Of a DNA stretch of 64,000 nucleotides, positions 8,082 to 16,727 are shown one piece after another; within the stretch, counting starts at the first letter, position 1, and every line of letters begins with the position of its first letter. The stretch lies in assembly GCA_900316115.1 (NCBI GenBank), contig ONBN01000004.1:1-64000 (forward strand). The letters run 5' to 3'. Below the pieces are notes generated by a model that was not told the origin of the DNA, searched no databases, and worked only from the letters and a program-made list of their open reading frames with translations. This DNA comes from an uncultured Eubacteriales bacterium (GTDB taxonomy: Bacteria > Bacillota > Clostridia > Lachnospirales > Lachnospiraceae). Position numbers and translations under genes: made by a program.

Positions 8082-8981
8082 TTGAAAACGAAAAAGATGA
8101 AATCGCAGGTAAAGGAGGCAAGAACTGCATGGGCAATGCTTGCACCCGCCCTTGTTGTTCTGGGACTGATCCAGGCATACCCGATCCTGCGTACCTTCTG
8201 GCTCAGCTTTCATGAGATGAACCTGAAAAGACCTCAGACAGGATTCCCTTGGATCGGACTTGAAAATTATGCAAAGATCCTGTCAGACAGCCGTGCCGGT
8301 GAGGACATTATGTTCACACTGAAATTTACAATTGCAACTGTGGCATTGGAGCTGGTTATCGGATTTGCGGCAGCACTGATCATGAACCGGGCATTTAAAG
8401 GAAGAGGTCTGGTGCGTGCAGCTATTCTGGTACCATGGGCAATTCCTACATCTGTATCAGCAATGATGTGGAAATTTATTTACAATGACCAGTATGGTAT
8501 GTTTAACGATATCCTTTACAGACTTGGCATCATTGACGGATATAAGGCATGGCTCAGTACAAAGAGCGGAAGCTTTATGGCGATGGTGATCACGGATGTA
8601 TGGAAAACGGCTCCCTATATGGCTTTGCTTCTTCTGGCCGGACTTCAGGTTATTGACGAAGGACTGTATGAAGCAGCAAAAATCGACGGTGCAAATGTAT
8701 TCCAGAGATTTTTCAAGATCACACTGCCGATCGTAAAGCCGTCCCTGCTGGTTGCCCTGCTGTTCAGAACACTGGATGCATTCCGAGTATTTGACCTTGT
8801 AAGCGTATTGACAGGCGGTGCAAATGGTACAGAGAGTATTGCCATGTACGCATACAAGCAGCTGATGACTTTCCTGAATTTCGGTTATGGTTCAGCACTT
8901 GCCATTCTGATCTTCCTGATCGTATTCGGAATCAGTCTGATTTACATGTGCTTCCTGAAGAAAGATTTGACTGCAGAGTAG
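8082..8981 (+). CDS. ABC sugar permease, MalF-type
   Basis: The 299-residue integral membrane protein has about six transmembrane helices and the EAA loop that contacts the ATPase (LYEAAKIDGANVFQRFFKIT, about residues 198-217). It forms the translocation pore with the next gene's product. The start is TTG at 8082, nine bases after GGAGG (8068-8072). The next ATG at 8097 is too far from that site. The UUG start, together with the stem-loop upstream, would lower permease synthesis relative to the binding protein. Confidence 0.9.
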   Translation: MKTKKMKSQVKEARTAWAMLAPALVVLGLIQAYPILRTFWLSFHEMNLKRPQTGFPWIGLENYAKILSDSRAGEDIMFTLKFTIATVALELVIGFAAALIMNRAFKGRGLVRAAILVPWAIPTSVSAMMWKFIYNDQYGMFNDILYRLGIIDGYKAWLSTKSGSFMAMVITDVWKTAPYMALLLLAGLQVIDEGLYEAAKIDGANVFQRFFKITLPIVKPSLLVALLFRTLDAFRVFDLVSVLTGGANGTESIAMYAYKQLMTFLNFGYGSALAILIFLIVFGISLIYMCFLKKDLTAE

Positions 8982-8990
8982 AGGTGTATT

Positions 8991-9830
8991 ATGAGTAAGA
9001 AAACAAAACGTACAGTAGGATGGGTTGCATTTTATATATTTGTTGCAGCATTTGTTATTTTACTGCTGCTTCCTTTTATCTGGCAGTTCCTGACTTCCGT
9101 GAAACCATTAAATGAGATTGCAGAAATGCCTGCAAAATGGATCCCAAGCTACTTCCATGGACAATTCTATGTGAATGTATTTACAAAGCATCCATTTGCA
9201 AGATATATGCTGAACAGTTTGATCGTGGCAACTTCCGCTACACTGCTCAGTCTGCTGATCGGCGCATCAGCTGCTTATGCACTGTCACGCCTTCACTTTA
9301 AAGGCAGGACCGTATTACTGATGGTGATCCTGGGAGTATCCATGTTCCCTACCATTGCAACATTATCACCACTGTATCTGATCCTGAAAAACATGAACCT
9401 GCTGAATACCTACCAGGGACTTATCCTTACTTATATCGGATTTTCCCTTCCTATGGCAATCTGGCTGATGACAAACTTCTTCTCCCAGATTGAAAAAGGA
9501 TTTGAGGAGGCAGCAGCCATTGACGGATGTAGCCATTTCCAGACATTTGTAAAGATCATGCTTCCGCTGATCAAACCAGCTACATTCTCCGTAGGACTTC
9601 TGGTATTTATCAACTGCTGGAATGAGTATCTGTATTCACTTACATTTATGAGCAAGGATTCCATGAGGACAGTACCTGTAGGAATCGCTCTTTTCCCAAG
9701 TAATTATCAGCTGCCATGGGGAGATATGGCAGCAGCTTCCATTGTCTGCACACTGCCGCTTATCGCTCTGGTACTTATTTTCCAGAAGAATATCGTAGCA
9801 GGTCTGACAACTGGTGGTATGAAGGGTTAA
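8991..9830 (+). CDS. ABC sugar permease, MalG-type
   Basis: The 279-residue second pore subunit has six predicted helices and an EAA loop (FEEAAAIDGCSHFQTFVKIM, about residues 171-190). It begins nine bases after the preceding permease stop with a GAGGTG site. No CUT1 ATPase gene (MsmK/MalK type) occurs anywhere in the window. As in many Firmicutes, the complex probably borrows a shared ATPase encoded elsewhere. Confidence 0.9.
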   Translation: MSKKTKRTVGWVAFYIFVAAFVILLLLPFIWQFLTSVKPLNEIAEMPAKWIPSYFHGQFYVNVFTKHPFARYMLNSLIVATSATLLSLLIGASAAYALSRLHFKGRTVLLMVILGVSMFPTIATLSPLYLILKNMNLLNTYQGLILTYIGFSLPMAIWLMTNFFSQIEKGFEEAAAIDGCSHFQTFVKIMLPLIKPATFSVGLLVFINCWNEYLYSLTFMSKDSMRTVPVGIALFPSNYQLPWGDMAAASIVCTLPLIALVLIFQKNIVAGLTTGGMKG

Positions 9831-9867
9831 TCCGGTTGGAATATGAAATAGAAAGGAAAATAATAAA

Positions 9868-10764
9868 ATGGAACATATTGCACTGACAGAAAAACTGGAA
9901 TTCAGCCGCATTATTGCAGGTTGCATGCGTACTCTGGATGCAGGGATGGACGGGGACAAGCTTCGTGCTTTCGTTCATGGCTGCATGGATCTTGGTATTG
10001 ATACATTTGACCACGCACCTGTATACGGGGCCGGCAAATGTGAGAAGATCTTCGGAGATGAGGTACTCAGAAAAGAGCCTTCTCTTCGTGACAAAATGAA
10101 AATCGTTACAAAAGCAGGGATTATTTTACCAGGACAGAAGGGAAATACCCATATCTATTATGATTCCACAAAGGAAAACATTCTGGCTGAGATGGACGAA
10201 TCTCTGGGGCGTCTGGGCACAGATCATGTAGATCTTCTTCTGATCCATCGTCCGGATGTACTGAGCAATCCGCAGGAGACTGCTGAAGCTCTGGCACAGA
10301 TCGTAAAAGAAGGAAAAGCTCTCAATGTTGGTGTATCCAACTATGAGCCTGCACAGCTGGAAGCACTTCAGAAATATCTGCCGGTTAAGATCGTTGCAAA
10401 CCAGATGGAATTTTCTGTAAAAGCTACATACAATTTCTTCAACGGTGTTGCAGACAATGCACAGATGAACCAGACAGGCCTTATGGCTTGGTCCCCGCTT
10501 GGCGGTGGCAGCGTATTCAAGGGCGAGGATGAGCAGTCTGTACGTCTTCGCACAGAGATCCAGAAGATTGCAGATGCACACCAGGTAAGCATGGATGTAG
10601 TTATGTATGCATTTGTTCTTCGTCATCCTGCTAAGATCATGCCGATCACAGGAACCATGAACCTGGATCGTGTGAAGAATGCAGTAGATGCGCTGAAGCT
10701 TGAACTTACCTATGATGAGTGGTATGCGATCCTGGCTGCATCCAGAGGATTTGATGTACCGTGA
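9868..10764 (+). CDS. Aldo/keto reductase, YdhF-like
   Basis: The 298-residue NADPH-dependent oxidoreductase has a TIM-barrel fold. Catalytic set: Asp and Tyr in GIDTFDHAPVYG (about 46-57), Lys in VTKAG (about 78-82) and His in LLLIHRPD (about 121-128). MPITGTMNLDRVKNAVDAL near the end binds the cofactor phosphate region. Family members reduce aldehydes or ketones of sugars and small carbonyls. Within operon 1 it probably acts on a keto- or aldo-sugar produced from the imported glycoside, together with the Gfo/Idh-like protein that follows. Confidence 0.85.
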   Translation: MEHIALTEKLEFSRIIAGCMRTLDAGMDGDKLRAFVHGCMDLGIDTFDHAPVYGAGKCEKIFGDEVLRKEPSLRDKMKIVTKAGIILPGQKGNTHIYYDSTKENILAEMDESLGRLGTDHVDLLLIHRPDVLSNPQETAEALAQIVKEGKALNVGVSNYEPAQLEALQKYLPVKIVANQMEFSVKATYNFFNGVADNAQMNQTGLMAWSPLGGGSVFKGEDEQSVRLRTEIQKIADAHQVSMDVVMYAFVLRHPAKIMPITGTMNLDRVKNAVDALKLELTYDEWYAILAASRGFDVP

Positions 10765-10789
10765 TCGTTGATTCTTGTATAGAATAAAG

Positions 10790-10824
10790 CAGTGCAAAAA
10801 GGGAAAAGATCCCGTTGTACTGCC
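10790..10824 (+). other. Intergenic hairpin within operon 1
   Basis: AGTGCAA and GGG on the left face CCC and TTGTACT on the right around an AAAAGAT loop, between the reductase and the Gfo/Idh-like gene. There is no U-run after it, so it is more likely an mRNA processing or stability element than a terminator. Confidence 0.3.
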
Positions 10825-10850
10825 TGTGCGAAAAGAGGAGTAGACATAAA

Positions 10851-11945
10851 ATGGGAAAAGTAAAATATGCGGTAATTGGTTCCGGATGGCGTGCCGAATT
10901 TTATATCCGTATTGCAAAGGCTGTTCCGGAAAAATTCGATCTGACAGCTGTCCTTATAAGGAATGAGGAAAAGGGCAGAAAGTTCAGTGAGAAATTTGGC
11001 GTCAAAGTAGTAAATACAGTTGATACGCTGATGAAGGATGCACCGGAGTTTGTTGTCCTGGCAATCAAGCGTGGCTGCGTAACAGATTATCTGCTTGAAC
11101 TGTTTGAAAAAGGTATTCCTGTACTTACAGAAACACCTCCCGGAGAAAGTCAGGAGGATCTGCAGAAGCTGTGGAGTGCCTATGAGAAATATCAGCCTAA
11201 AATCCAGGTTGCTGAGCAGTATTTTCTGCAGCCGCTGTATGCATCCTGGCATAAAGCCATTGCAGACATGAAGCTGATCGGAAATGTGGAAAACATTAAT
11301 ATTTCTGCACTGCATGGCTATCACGGAATCAGCATGATCCGCTGGATGCTTGGCACAAAGGGACAGAAATGTACCATGTACGGAAAACGGTACCATTTCT
11401 CTGTAACAGAGACATATGGCCGTGAGGGAATGGCTTTTGACGGAGAAACCTTTGTATGCCCAAGAGATCGTGTGACTCTGGAATTTGAAAACGGACAGGT
11501 AGCATTTTTTGACTTCTCTGATCCGGCACAGTATCATTCCTTTATCCGTACCCGTCAGCTGTCCATTCAGGGAGACAGAGGAGAGATCGATGATCTTACT
11601 ATCCGTTACCTTACACCGGAGAATATCCCTGTAACACAGGAGTTGAACAGGATCGATCTTGGCGTTTATGGTAATCAGGAATGGTCCCATTTTGCGATCA
11701 TGCTTGGGGAGAAGTTCCTTTACAAAACACCATTTGTAAATGCCAGACTGAATGATGATGAGATTGCAGTAGGAAGCCTGCTCCTTGGAATGTCTGAGTA
11801 TGTAAAGAGCGGAAAAGAAATCTACTCTCTTGCAGATGCGCTTCAGGATATGTACCTTTGCCTTAAAATGGAAGAGGCAATGGCTGATCCATATAAGCCT
11901 GTAACAACAGAGAAACAGCCCTGGGATGCAGCTTTAAAGATTTGA
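10851..11945 (+). CDS. Gfo/Idh/MocA-family protein with an altered EKP motif
   Basis: The 364-residue protein has an N-terminal Rossmann fold (YAVIGSGWRAEFY, residues 6-18) and the C-terminal alpha/beta domain of sugar dehydrogenases in this family. The usual Glu-Lys-Pro signature, whose Lys is catalytic, reads Glu-Thr-Pro here (TETPPG, about 93-98). It may therefore be a non-canonical oxidoreductase or use another base. AGGAG at 10836-10840 sets the ATG at 10851. Family substrates include inositol, glucose-fructose and 3-keto sugars. With the aldo/keto reductase and the GH13 enzyme it suggests redox remodelling of an imported glucoside. Confidence 0.8.
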   Translation: MGKVKYAVIGSGWRAEFYIRIAKAVPEKFDLTAVLIRNEEKGRKFSEKFGVKVVNTVDTLMKDAPEFVVLAIKRGCVTDYLLELFEKGIPVLTETPPGESQEDLQKLWSAYEKYQPKIQVAEQYFLQPLYASWHKAIADMKLIGNVENINISALHGYHGISMIRWMLGTKGQKCTMYGKRYHFSVTETYGREGMAFDGETFVCPRDRVTLEFENGQVAFFDFSDPAQYHSFIRTRQLSIQGDRGEIDDLTIRYLTPENIPVTQELNRIDLGVYGNQEWSHFAIMLGEKFLYKTPFVNARLNDDEIAVGSLLLGMSEYVKSGKEIYSLADALQDMYLCLKMEEAMADPYKPVTTEKQPWDAALKI

Positions 11946-11981
11946 TGGCAGATAGGAGCCAGAGAAACAGGAGTGTGAAAA

Positions 11982-13844
11982 ATGTCTGACCCCATGAAGT
12001 GGAAACCGGAATTCAGAAAAAGATATGAAAGCCGGGAGGATGAACTGAAAACCTTATATGAGCAGCTGTATCCGGGACAGAAGGAAGGCTTTGAATATTT
12101 GACGCAGCGTATGTATCAGAATTATGTGGAGCGTCCTGTACCACTGCGGAAAATTGACCGTAAGCGTGAGAAAGATCCAGGCTGGTACAAGGGCAATGAT
12201 ATCCTGGGTATGATGATGTATACAGATGCATTTGCAGGTACCCTGCAGGGTGTAAAGGAAAAGCTGGATTATGTAAAATCCTGCGGTGTAAATTATCTCC
12301 ATATGATGCCTTTGCTGGAAAGCCCGAAAGGCAGAGATGATGGAGGATATGCTGTGGCTGATTTCAGAAAGGTAAAGCCGGAGCTGGGAACCATTGAAGA
12401 CCTGAAGGAGCTGACTTCTTTATGCCATGAGCAGGGAATCAGCTGCTGTCTGGATTTTGTAATGAACCATACCAGTGAAGACCATGCCTGGGCAAAAGCA
12501 GCAAGAGCCGGAGATCCACAGGCCAGAAGCCGGTATTTCTTTTATGATAATTGGGATATTCCCAACCGGTATGAAGAAACAACACCCCAGGTCTTTCCAA
12601 CTACCGCACCTGGGAATTTCACCTGGCTGCCGGATTGCAACCAGGTAGTGATGACCACCTTTTATCCATATCAGTGGGATCTTAATTATGCAAATTGCAT
12701 GGTATTTAATGATATGGTGGATAACATGCTGTTCCTTACCAATTGCGGAATCGATGTGATCCGCCTGGATGCAGTACCCTACATATGGAAAGAACTGGGA
12801 ACAAAGTCCAGAAATCTGCCACAGGTGCATACTCTTGTGCGTATGATGCGTCTGGTCAGTGAGATCGTGTGTCCCGGCGTGCTTCTTCTGGGAGAAGTGG
12901 TAATGGAACCCGCCAAGGTACTGCCTTACTTTGGCAGCGTGGACAAGCCGGAATGCCATATGCTTTACAATGTTACTACCATGGCAAGTACCTGGAATAC
13001 CATTGCCACAAAGGATGTGGGACTTTTAAGAAGACAGATGGATCAGGTATGTGCTCTTCCAAAGGAATATGTTTTCCTGAACTATCTCAGATGTCACGAT
13101 GATATCGGGTGGGGATTGGACTACGATTGGCTGAAACAGTTTGGCATTGAAGAAGTGCCGCATAAAAAATATCTGAATGATGTGCTTACCGGAAGAGGGT
13201 ATGGCTCAGATGCCAGAGGAGAGCTTTATAATGATGATCCAAGGCTGGGGGATGCCCGCCTGTGTGGAACAACTGCTTCTCTGTGCGGCCTTGAGACAGC
13301 CCTGTACGAAAACAATCCGGATAAAGTGAAACGGGCAGTTGCCTGTGACCTTATGCTTCATGCATATCTGCTGATCCAGAGCGGGATCCCTGTCCTCTAT
13401 AGCGGGGATGAAGTGGGTCAGTTGAATGACTACAGCTATAAGGAAGACCCTGATAAATGTGCAGACAGCCGTTATCTGCACAGGGGAAGATTCCAGTGGG
13501 CAAAGCTGGAAAAGACAGATAAAAATTACAAAGTTTCCATGGAGATCTTTCAGACACTCCGCAAAATGGAACAGATCCGTGAGCATCATCCTGTATTTAA
13601 CGGAAAAGCAGATACGTGGACATTTGATACAGGATATTCCCATGTACTTGGTATCGGCCGTTACCTGGACGGGGAAGAGATCCGTGCATATTTCAATTTC
13701 AGCGAGTATGAGCTGGATGAGGTATGGATGCCCATGGATGAGGGCAGGGAGTACACAGACCTGCTTAGTGGCATGACCATGGAAGCCACAGGAAATCATC
13801 TTTCCGGTTATGGCTGCCGTTGGTTTTACAGAAAGTATAATTAA
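11982..13844 (+). CDS. GH13 alpha-glucan enzyme, amylosucrase/sucrose hydrolase-like
   Basis: The 620-residue glycoside hydrolase family 13 protein most resembles the amylosucrase subfamily (GH13_4). Visible motifs are DFVMNH (about 158-163), IDVIRLDAVPYIWK with nucleophile Asp263, LLGEVV with acid/base Glu305, and CHDDIGW (371-377) with the transition-state Asp. The DAVPYIWK and HDDIGW strings are characteristic of amylosucrases and sucrose hydrolases. No signal peptide is present, so it acts in the cytoplasm on the imported sugar, hydrolysing or transferring glucose from sucrose-like substrates. Start ATG follows AGGAG. It is the last gene of operon 1, with a hairpin terminator after it. 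Confidence 0.85.
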   Translation: MSDPMKWKPEFRKRYESREDELKTLYEQLYPGQKEGFEYLTQRMYQNYVERPVPLRKIDRKREKDPGWYKGNDILGMMMYTDAFAGTLQGVKEKLDYVKSCGVNYLHMMPLLESPKGRDDGGYAVADFRKVKPELGTIEDLKELTSLCHEQGISCCLDFVMNHTSEDHAWAKAARAGDPQARSRYFFYDNWDIPNRYEETTPQVFPTTAPGNFTWLPDCNQVVMTTFYPYQWDLNYANCMVFNDMVDNMLFLTNCGIDVIRLDAVPYIWKELGTKSRNLPQVHTLVRMMRLVSEIVCPGVLLLGEVVMEPAKVLPYFGSVDKPECHMLYNVTTMASTWNTIATKDVGLLRRQMDQVCALPKEYVFLNYLRCHDDIGWGLDYDWLKQFGIEEVPHKKYLNDVLTGRGYGSDARGELYNDDPRLGDARLCGTTASLCGLETALYENNPDKVKRAVACDLMLHAYLLIQSGIPVLYSGDEVGQLNDYSYKEDPDKCADSRYLHRGRFQWAKLEKTDKNYKVSMEIFQTLRKMEQIREHHPVFNGKADTWTFDTGYSHVLGIGRYLDGEEIRAYFNFSEYELDEVWMPMDEGREYTDLLSGMTMEATGNHLSGYGCRWFYRKYN

Positions 13845-13869
13845 TAAAAAATAACGTCCTCTTGATGAT

Positions 13870-13916
13870 GAAACCGTGTATTTGGTACAAACTACTAAAT
13901 GCACGGTTTCTAATTT
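13870..13916 (+). terminator. Terminator of operon 1
   Basis: GAAACCGTGTATTT (13870-13883) pairs with AAATGCACGGTTTC (13897-13910) with one G-U pair, followed by TAATTTG. It lies about 25 bases after the GH13 stop. Confidence 0.65.
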
Positions 13917-13947
13917 GTGTTACTTACACAAAGTTAATAAAAAATGA

Positions 13948-14024
13948 AGTCAAACGATTGACAAAATGAAGCTGGATTTATATAATCAGTACATAGTCAA
14001 ACGATTGATGAAACAAATCGTTGT
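13948..14024 (+). promoter_or_regulatory. Perfect sigma-A promoter with two or three LacI-type operators
   Basis: TTGACA at 13958-13963 and TATAAT at 13981-13986 are separated by exactly 17 bases, a full consensus match. AGTCAAACGATTGA occurs at 13948-13961, overlapping the -35 box, and again at 13995-14008, just after the start point, 47 bases apart. Its core is a near-palindrome of LacI-family type. A weaker relative, ACAAATCGTTGT, lies at 14013-14024. The arrangement predicts a strong, tightly repressed promoter for operon 2, with the LacI protein at 20958 the most likely repressor. Confidence 0.85.
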
Positions 14025-14117
14025 GCAAATTGGTAACTGTTCGGCATGCATTCAGCCTATAATTGTAAGGGCAGGGAGCAGTTACATGATTTGTTTATAA
14101 GAGAGGAGGAGTAGAGA

Positions 14118-15209
14118 GTGAACGGAACAGATGAGGTTCAGGTTAAGCTTGACAGAGTGCGGGGACTTATGAAAGAAAAGCACCTGGATGTGGTCCTGCT
14201 TTCAAAGAATGAGAATTTTTTCTGGATAACCGGTGGCAAGAGTGCTTTTGTAGATAAGTCCGGGCCGGCAGCATCCAAGATCATGATCACTGCAGATAAG
14301 AATTACGTGGTATGTAATTCCAGTGAAAGATACCGTGTGATGGATGAAGAACTGACAGACGGTACATTTGAGTTGATCCCATACCTTTGGCATGAAAGTG
14401 AAGCAAAGGTTCTGGAGCAGTATCTGGATGGTAAGAAGGTGGCCAGTGACAATGGCTGTTATGGAGAGAATATTGATGCAGATATCCAGCGTCTGCGTTA
14501 TGTGCTTACAGAGGCAGAGGTTGCCCGCTTCCGTGTGATCGGACCTGAAGCAGCACAGATCCTTGAAGATTGCTGCAGACAGATCAAGAAGGGTGATTCT
14601 GAGATGGAAGTAGCCGGTATGGTGAACGGTGCCTTTTTTGCAAAAGGATATCAGATGCCGGTAACACTGGTAGCAGCAGATGACCGTTTGAAGAAATACC
14701 GCCACCCGATACCTACAGACAATAAGGTAGAGAAATATATGATGGTTGCTATCTGCCCACAGAAGTATGGCCTTACCGTATCCCTGACCAGACTGATCTC
14801 CTTTGGAGAGGTGGATGAGGATAAGAAGAAACGGCTGGATGCTGTATTGAAAGTAGATGCTGCATATATTTTATCTACAGTTCCCGGAGTTAAGGCAAAG
14901 GATGTACTGGAAGCTGGTAAGAAGGTTTATGAAGAAGAGGGATACGGCGAAGATTTCCATCTTCATCATCAGGGCGGAGCGCTTGGCTATCCTACCAGGG
15001 ATTATTGTACAGACTTTTCCAATACAGAGACTGTTCTGGAGCATCAGGCATTTTCCTGGAATCCTACCATTGCCGGAGTTAAGGCAGAAGATACATTTAT
15101 AGTGATCGATGGGAAGCCGGAAGTGATCTCCCATACAGGCAATTGGGTATATGAGGATGTTACATATAAAGGGCAGCATATTTTAAGACCGGGTATCCTG
15201 GTTTTATAA
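14118..15209 (+). CDS. M24-fold (creatinase/prolidase-like) protein lacking metal ligands
   Basis: The 363-residue protein has an N-terminal creatinase domain (about 8-130) and a C-terminal pita-bread domain (about 135-345). Canonical M24 metallopeptidases use Asp, Asp, His, Glu, Glu. Here the first Asp region reads VAIC (210-213), the second Asp is Ser222, the His region is kept (HHQGG, about 283-287), the first Glu is Asn315 and only Glu324 remains. Metal-dependent peptidase activity is therefore unlikely. Creatinase itself works without metal, so a metal-free hydrolase is possible. Start is GTG at 14118, after GGAGGA. As first gene of a sugar operon, it probably acts on the imported compound. 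Confidence 0.8.
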   Translation: MNGTDEVQVKLDRVRGLMKEKHLDVVLLSKNENFFWITGGKSAFVDKSGPAASKIMITADKNYVVCNSSERYRVMDEELTDGTFELIPYLWHESEAKVLEQYLDGKKVASDNGCYGENIDADIQRLRYVLTEAEVARFRVIGPEAAQILEDCCRQIKKGDSEMEVAGMVNGAFFAKGYQMPVTLVAADDRLKKYRHPIPTDNKVEKYMMVAICPQKYGLTVSLTRLISFGEVDEDKKKRLDAVLKVDAAYILSTVPGVKAKDVLEAGKKVYEEEGYGEDFHLHHQGGALGYPTRDYCTDFSNTETVLEHQAFSWNPTIAGVKAEDTFIVIDGKPEVISHTGNWVYEDVTYKGQHILRPGILVL

Positions 15210-15230
15210 AGAATAATTAAGGAGAAACAA

Positions 15231-16712
15231 ATGGGCGAAGTTGTTTTGAAATTAAAGGGTGTCTGCAAAGAGTTCCCAGGTGTAAAGGCTCTGGACGGAG
15301 TGGATCTGGAAGTGCGTGAAGGCGAGGTTATGGCACTTCTTGGTGAGAACGGTGCAGGCAAAAGTACACTTATGAAATGCCTGACAGGAGTGTATCAGCG
15401 TGATGCCGGTTCTATTCAGTTCAAGGGAAGAGAGATCAATTACACAAATGCCAGACAGGCACAGGATGACGGGATTTCCATTATCCATCAGGAACTGAAT
15501 CTGATCCCAAAGATGAAAGTATATGAGAACATTTTCCTGGGAAGAGAGCTTAAGAATAAGTTCGGCAAGATCGATATCAAGCAGATGTACAATAAGACAG
15601 CAGAGATGCTGAAATCCATGAACGTGGATCTGAAGCCGGATCAGCAGATCTGTGAGTTGTCCGTAGCACAGCAGCAGATGGTTGAGATCGCCAAGGCACT
15701 TCTTCTGGATACAAAGGTGATCGTTATGGACGAGCCTACAGATGCACTTACTGATTCAGAGGTAATAAGCCTGTTTAAGATCATCAATGACCTGAGGGAC
15801 AGGAAGAAAGCAGTTGTTTATATTTCTCACAGACTGGAAGAGATCTTTGAAATCTGTGACAGGGCGACCATCCTTCGTGACGGTGCTTTCATTGGTGAGA
15901 AGAAGGTTTCTGAGCTTACATATGATGGGCTGATCAATATGATGGTTGGCCGTAAGCTGGAGAATCAGTTCCCTTATGAGGCAATGAAGCCTGGCAAGAC
16001 GGTTCTTTCCGTAAAGAATCTAAGCAATGATTATGTACATGATATTTCCTTCGATGTAAAGGTTGGTGAGGTTCTTGGCGTGGCAGGTCTTGTTGGTGCA
16101 GGACGTACAGAGCTGGCAAAGACCTTGTACGGAGTATTCCATTATGACAAGGGTACAGTAGAACTGGACGGACAGCAGATCCATCCAAAGAGTCCAAGGG
16201 ATGCCATTGAACATGGTATTTATTATATGACTGAGGACAGAAAGGGTGACGGGCTTGTACTGATCATGAATGTGAAGGATAATATTTCACTTTCTTCATC
16301 AGACAAGATCACCAGCAAAGGTCATATCAATGAGAAAAAAGACAAAGAATATGCAGAAGATTATGTGAAAAAGATGCGTATTAAAACGCCGTCTGTTTTC
16401 CAGAAAACAAGAAATCTTTCAGGAGGAAACCAGCAGAAGGTTATCCTGGCAAAGGCAATGATGTCTGATCCTAAGGTGCTGATCCTTGATGAGCCTACAA
16501 GAGGTATTGATGTTGGAGCCAAGAAAGAGATTTATCTTCTGATTAATGAGCTTCGCAGACAGGGGAAAGCAGTGATCATGATTTCTTCAGAGATGCCGGA
16601 AGTTCTGGGTATGAGCGACCGGATCATGATTCTCCATGAAGGCAGGAAAAAAGGAGAACTGGGCAGAGACGAGGCAACACAAGAGAAGATCATGGATAAG
16701 ATTCTTAGTTAA
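15231..16712 (+). CDS. RbsA/MglA-type sugar ABC ATPase (operon 2)
   Basis: The 493-residue protein has two ABC domains. Domain 1 has Walker A GENGAGKST (about residues 38-46), a degenerate signature (LSVAQQQM) and Walker B VIVMDEPT. Domain 2 has VGAGRTELAK in place of a full Walker A, with a normal LSGGNQQK signature and ILDEPTRG. This asymmetry is normal for CUT2 importers of ribose, galactose and other monosaccharides. It powers the permease that starts 15 bases downstream. AAGGAG precedes the ATG. Confidence 0.93.
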   Translation: MGEVVLKLKGVCKEFPGVKALDGVDLEVREGEVMALLGENGAGKSTLMKCLTGVYQRDAGSIQFKGREINYTNARQAQDDGISIIHQELNLIPKMKVYENIFLGRELKNKFGKIDIKQMYNKTAEMLKSMNVDLKPDQQICELSVAQQQMVEIAKALLLDTKVIVMDEPTDALTDSEVISLFKIINDLRDRKKAVVYISHRLEEIFEICDRATILRDGAFIGEKKVSELTYDGLINMMVGRKLENQFPYEAMKPGKTVLSVKNLSNDYVHDISFDVKVGEVLGVAGLVGAGRTELAKTLYGVFHYDKGTVELDGQQIHPKSPRDAIEHGIYYMTEDRKGDGLVLIMNVKDNISLSSSDKITSKGHINEKKDKEYAEDYVKKMRIKTPSVFQKTRNLSGGNQQKVILAKAMMSDPKVLILDEPTRGIDVGAKKEIYLLINELRRQGKAVIMISSEMPEVLGMSDRIMILHEGRKKGELGRDEATQEKIMDKILS

Positions 16713-16727
16713 AGGGAGAACAGAGAA

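Noticed and set aside
10710..11690. Minus-strand frame of about 326 codons
   Set aside because: It is antisense to the Gfo/Idh/MocA gene and contains no recognisable domain or ribosome site.
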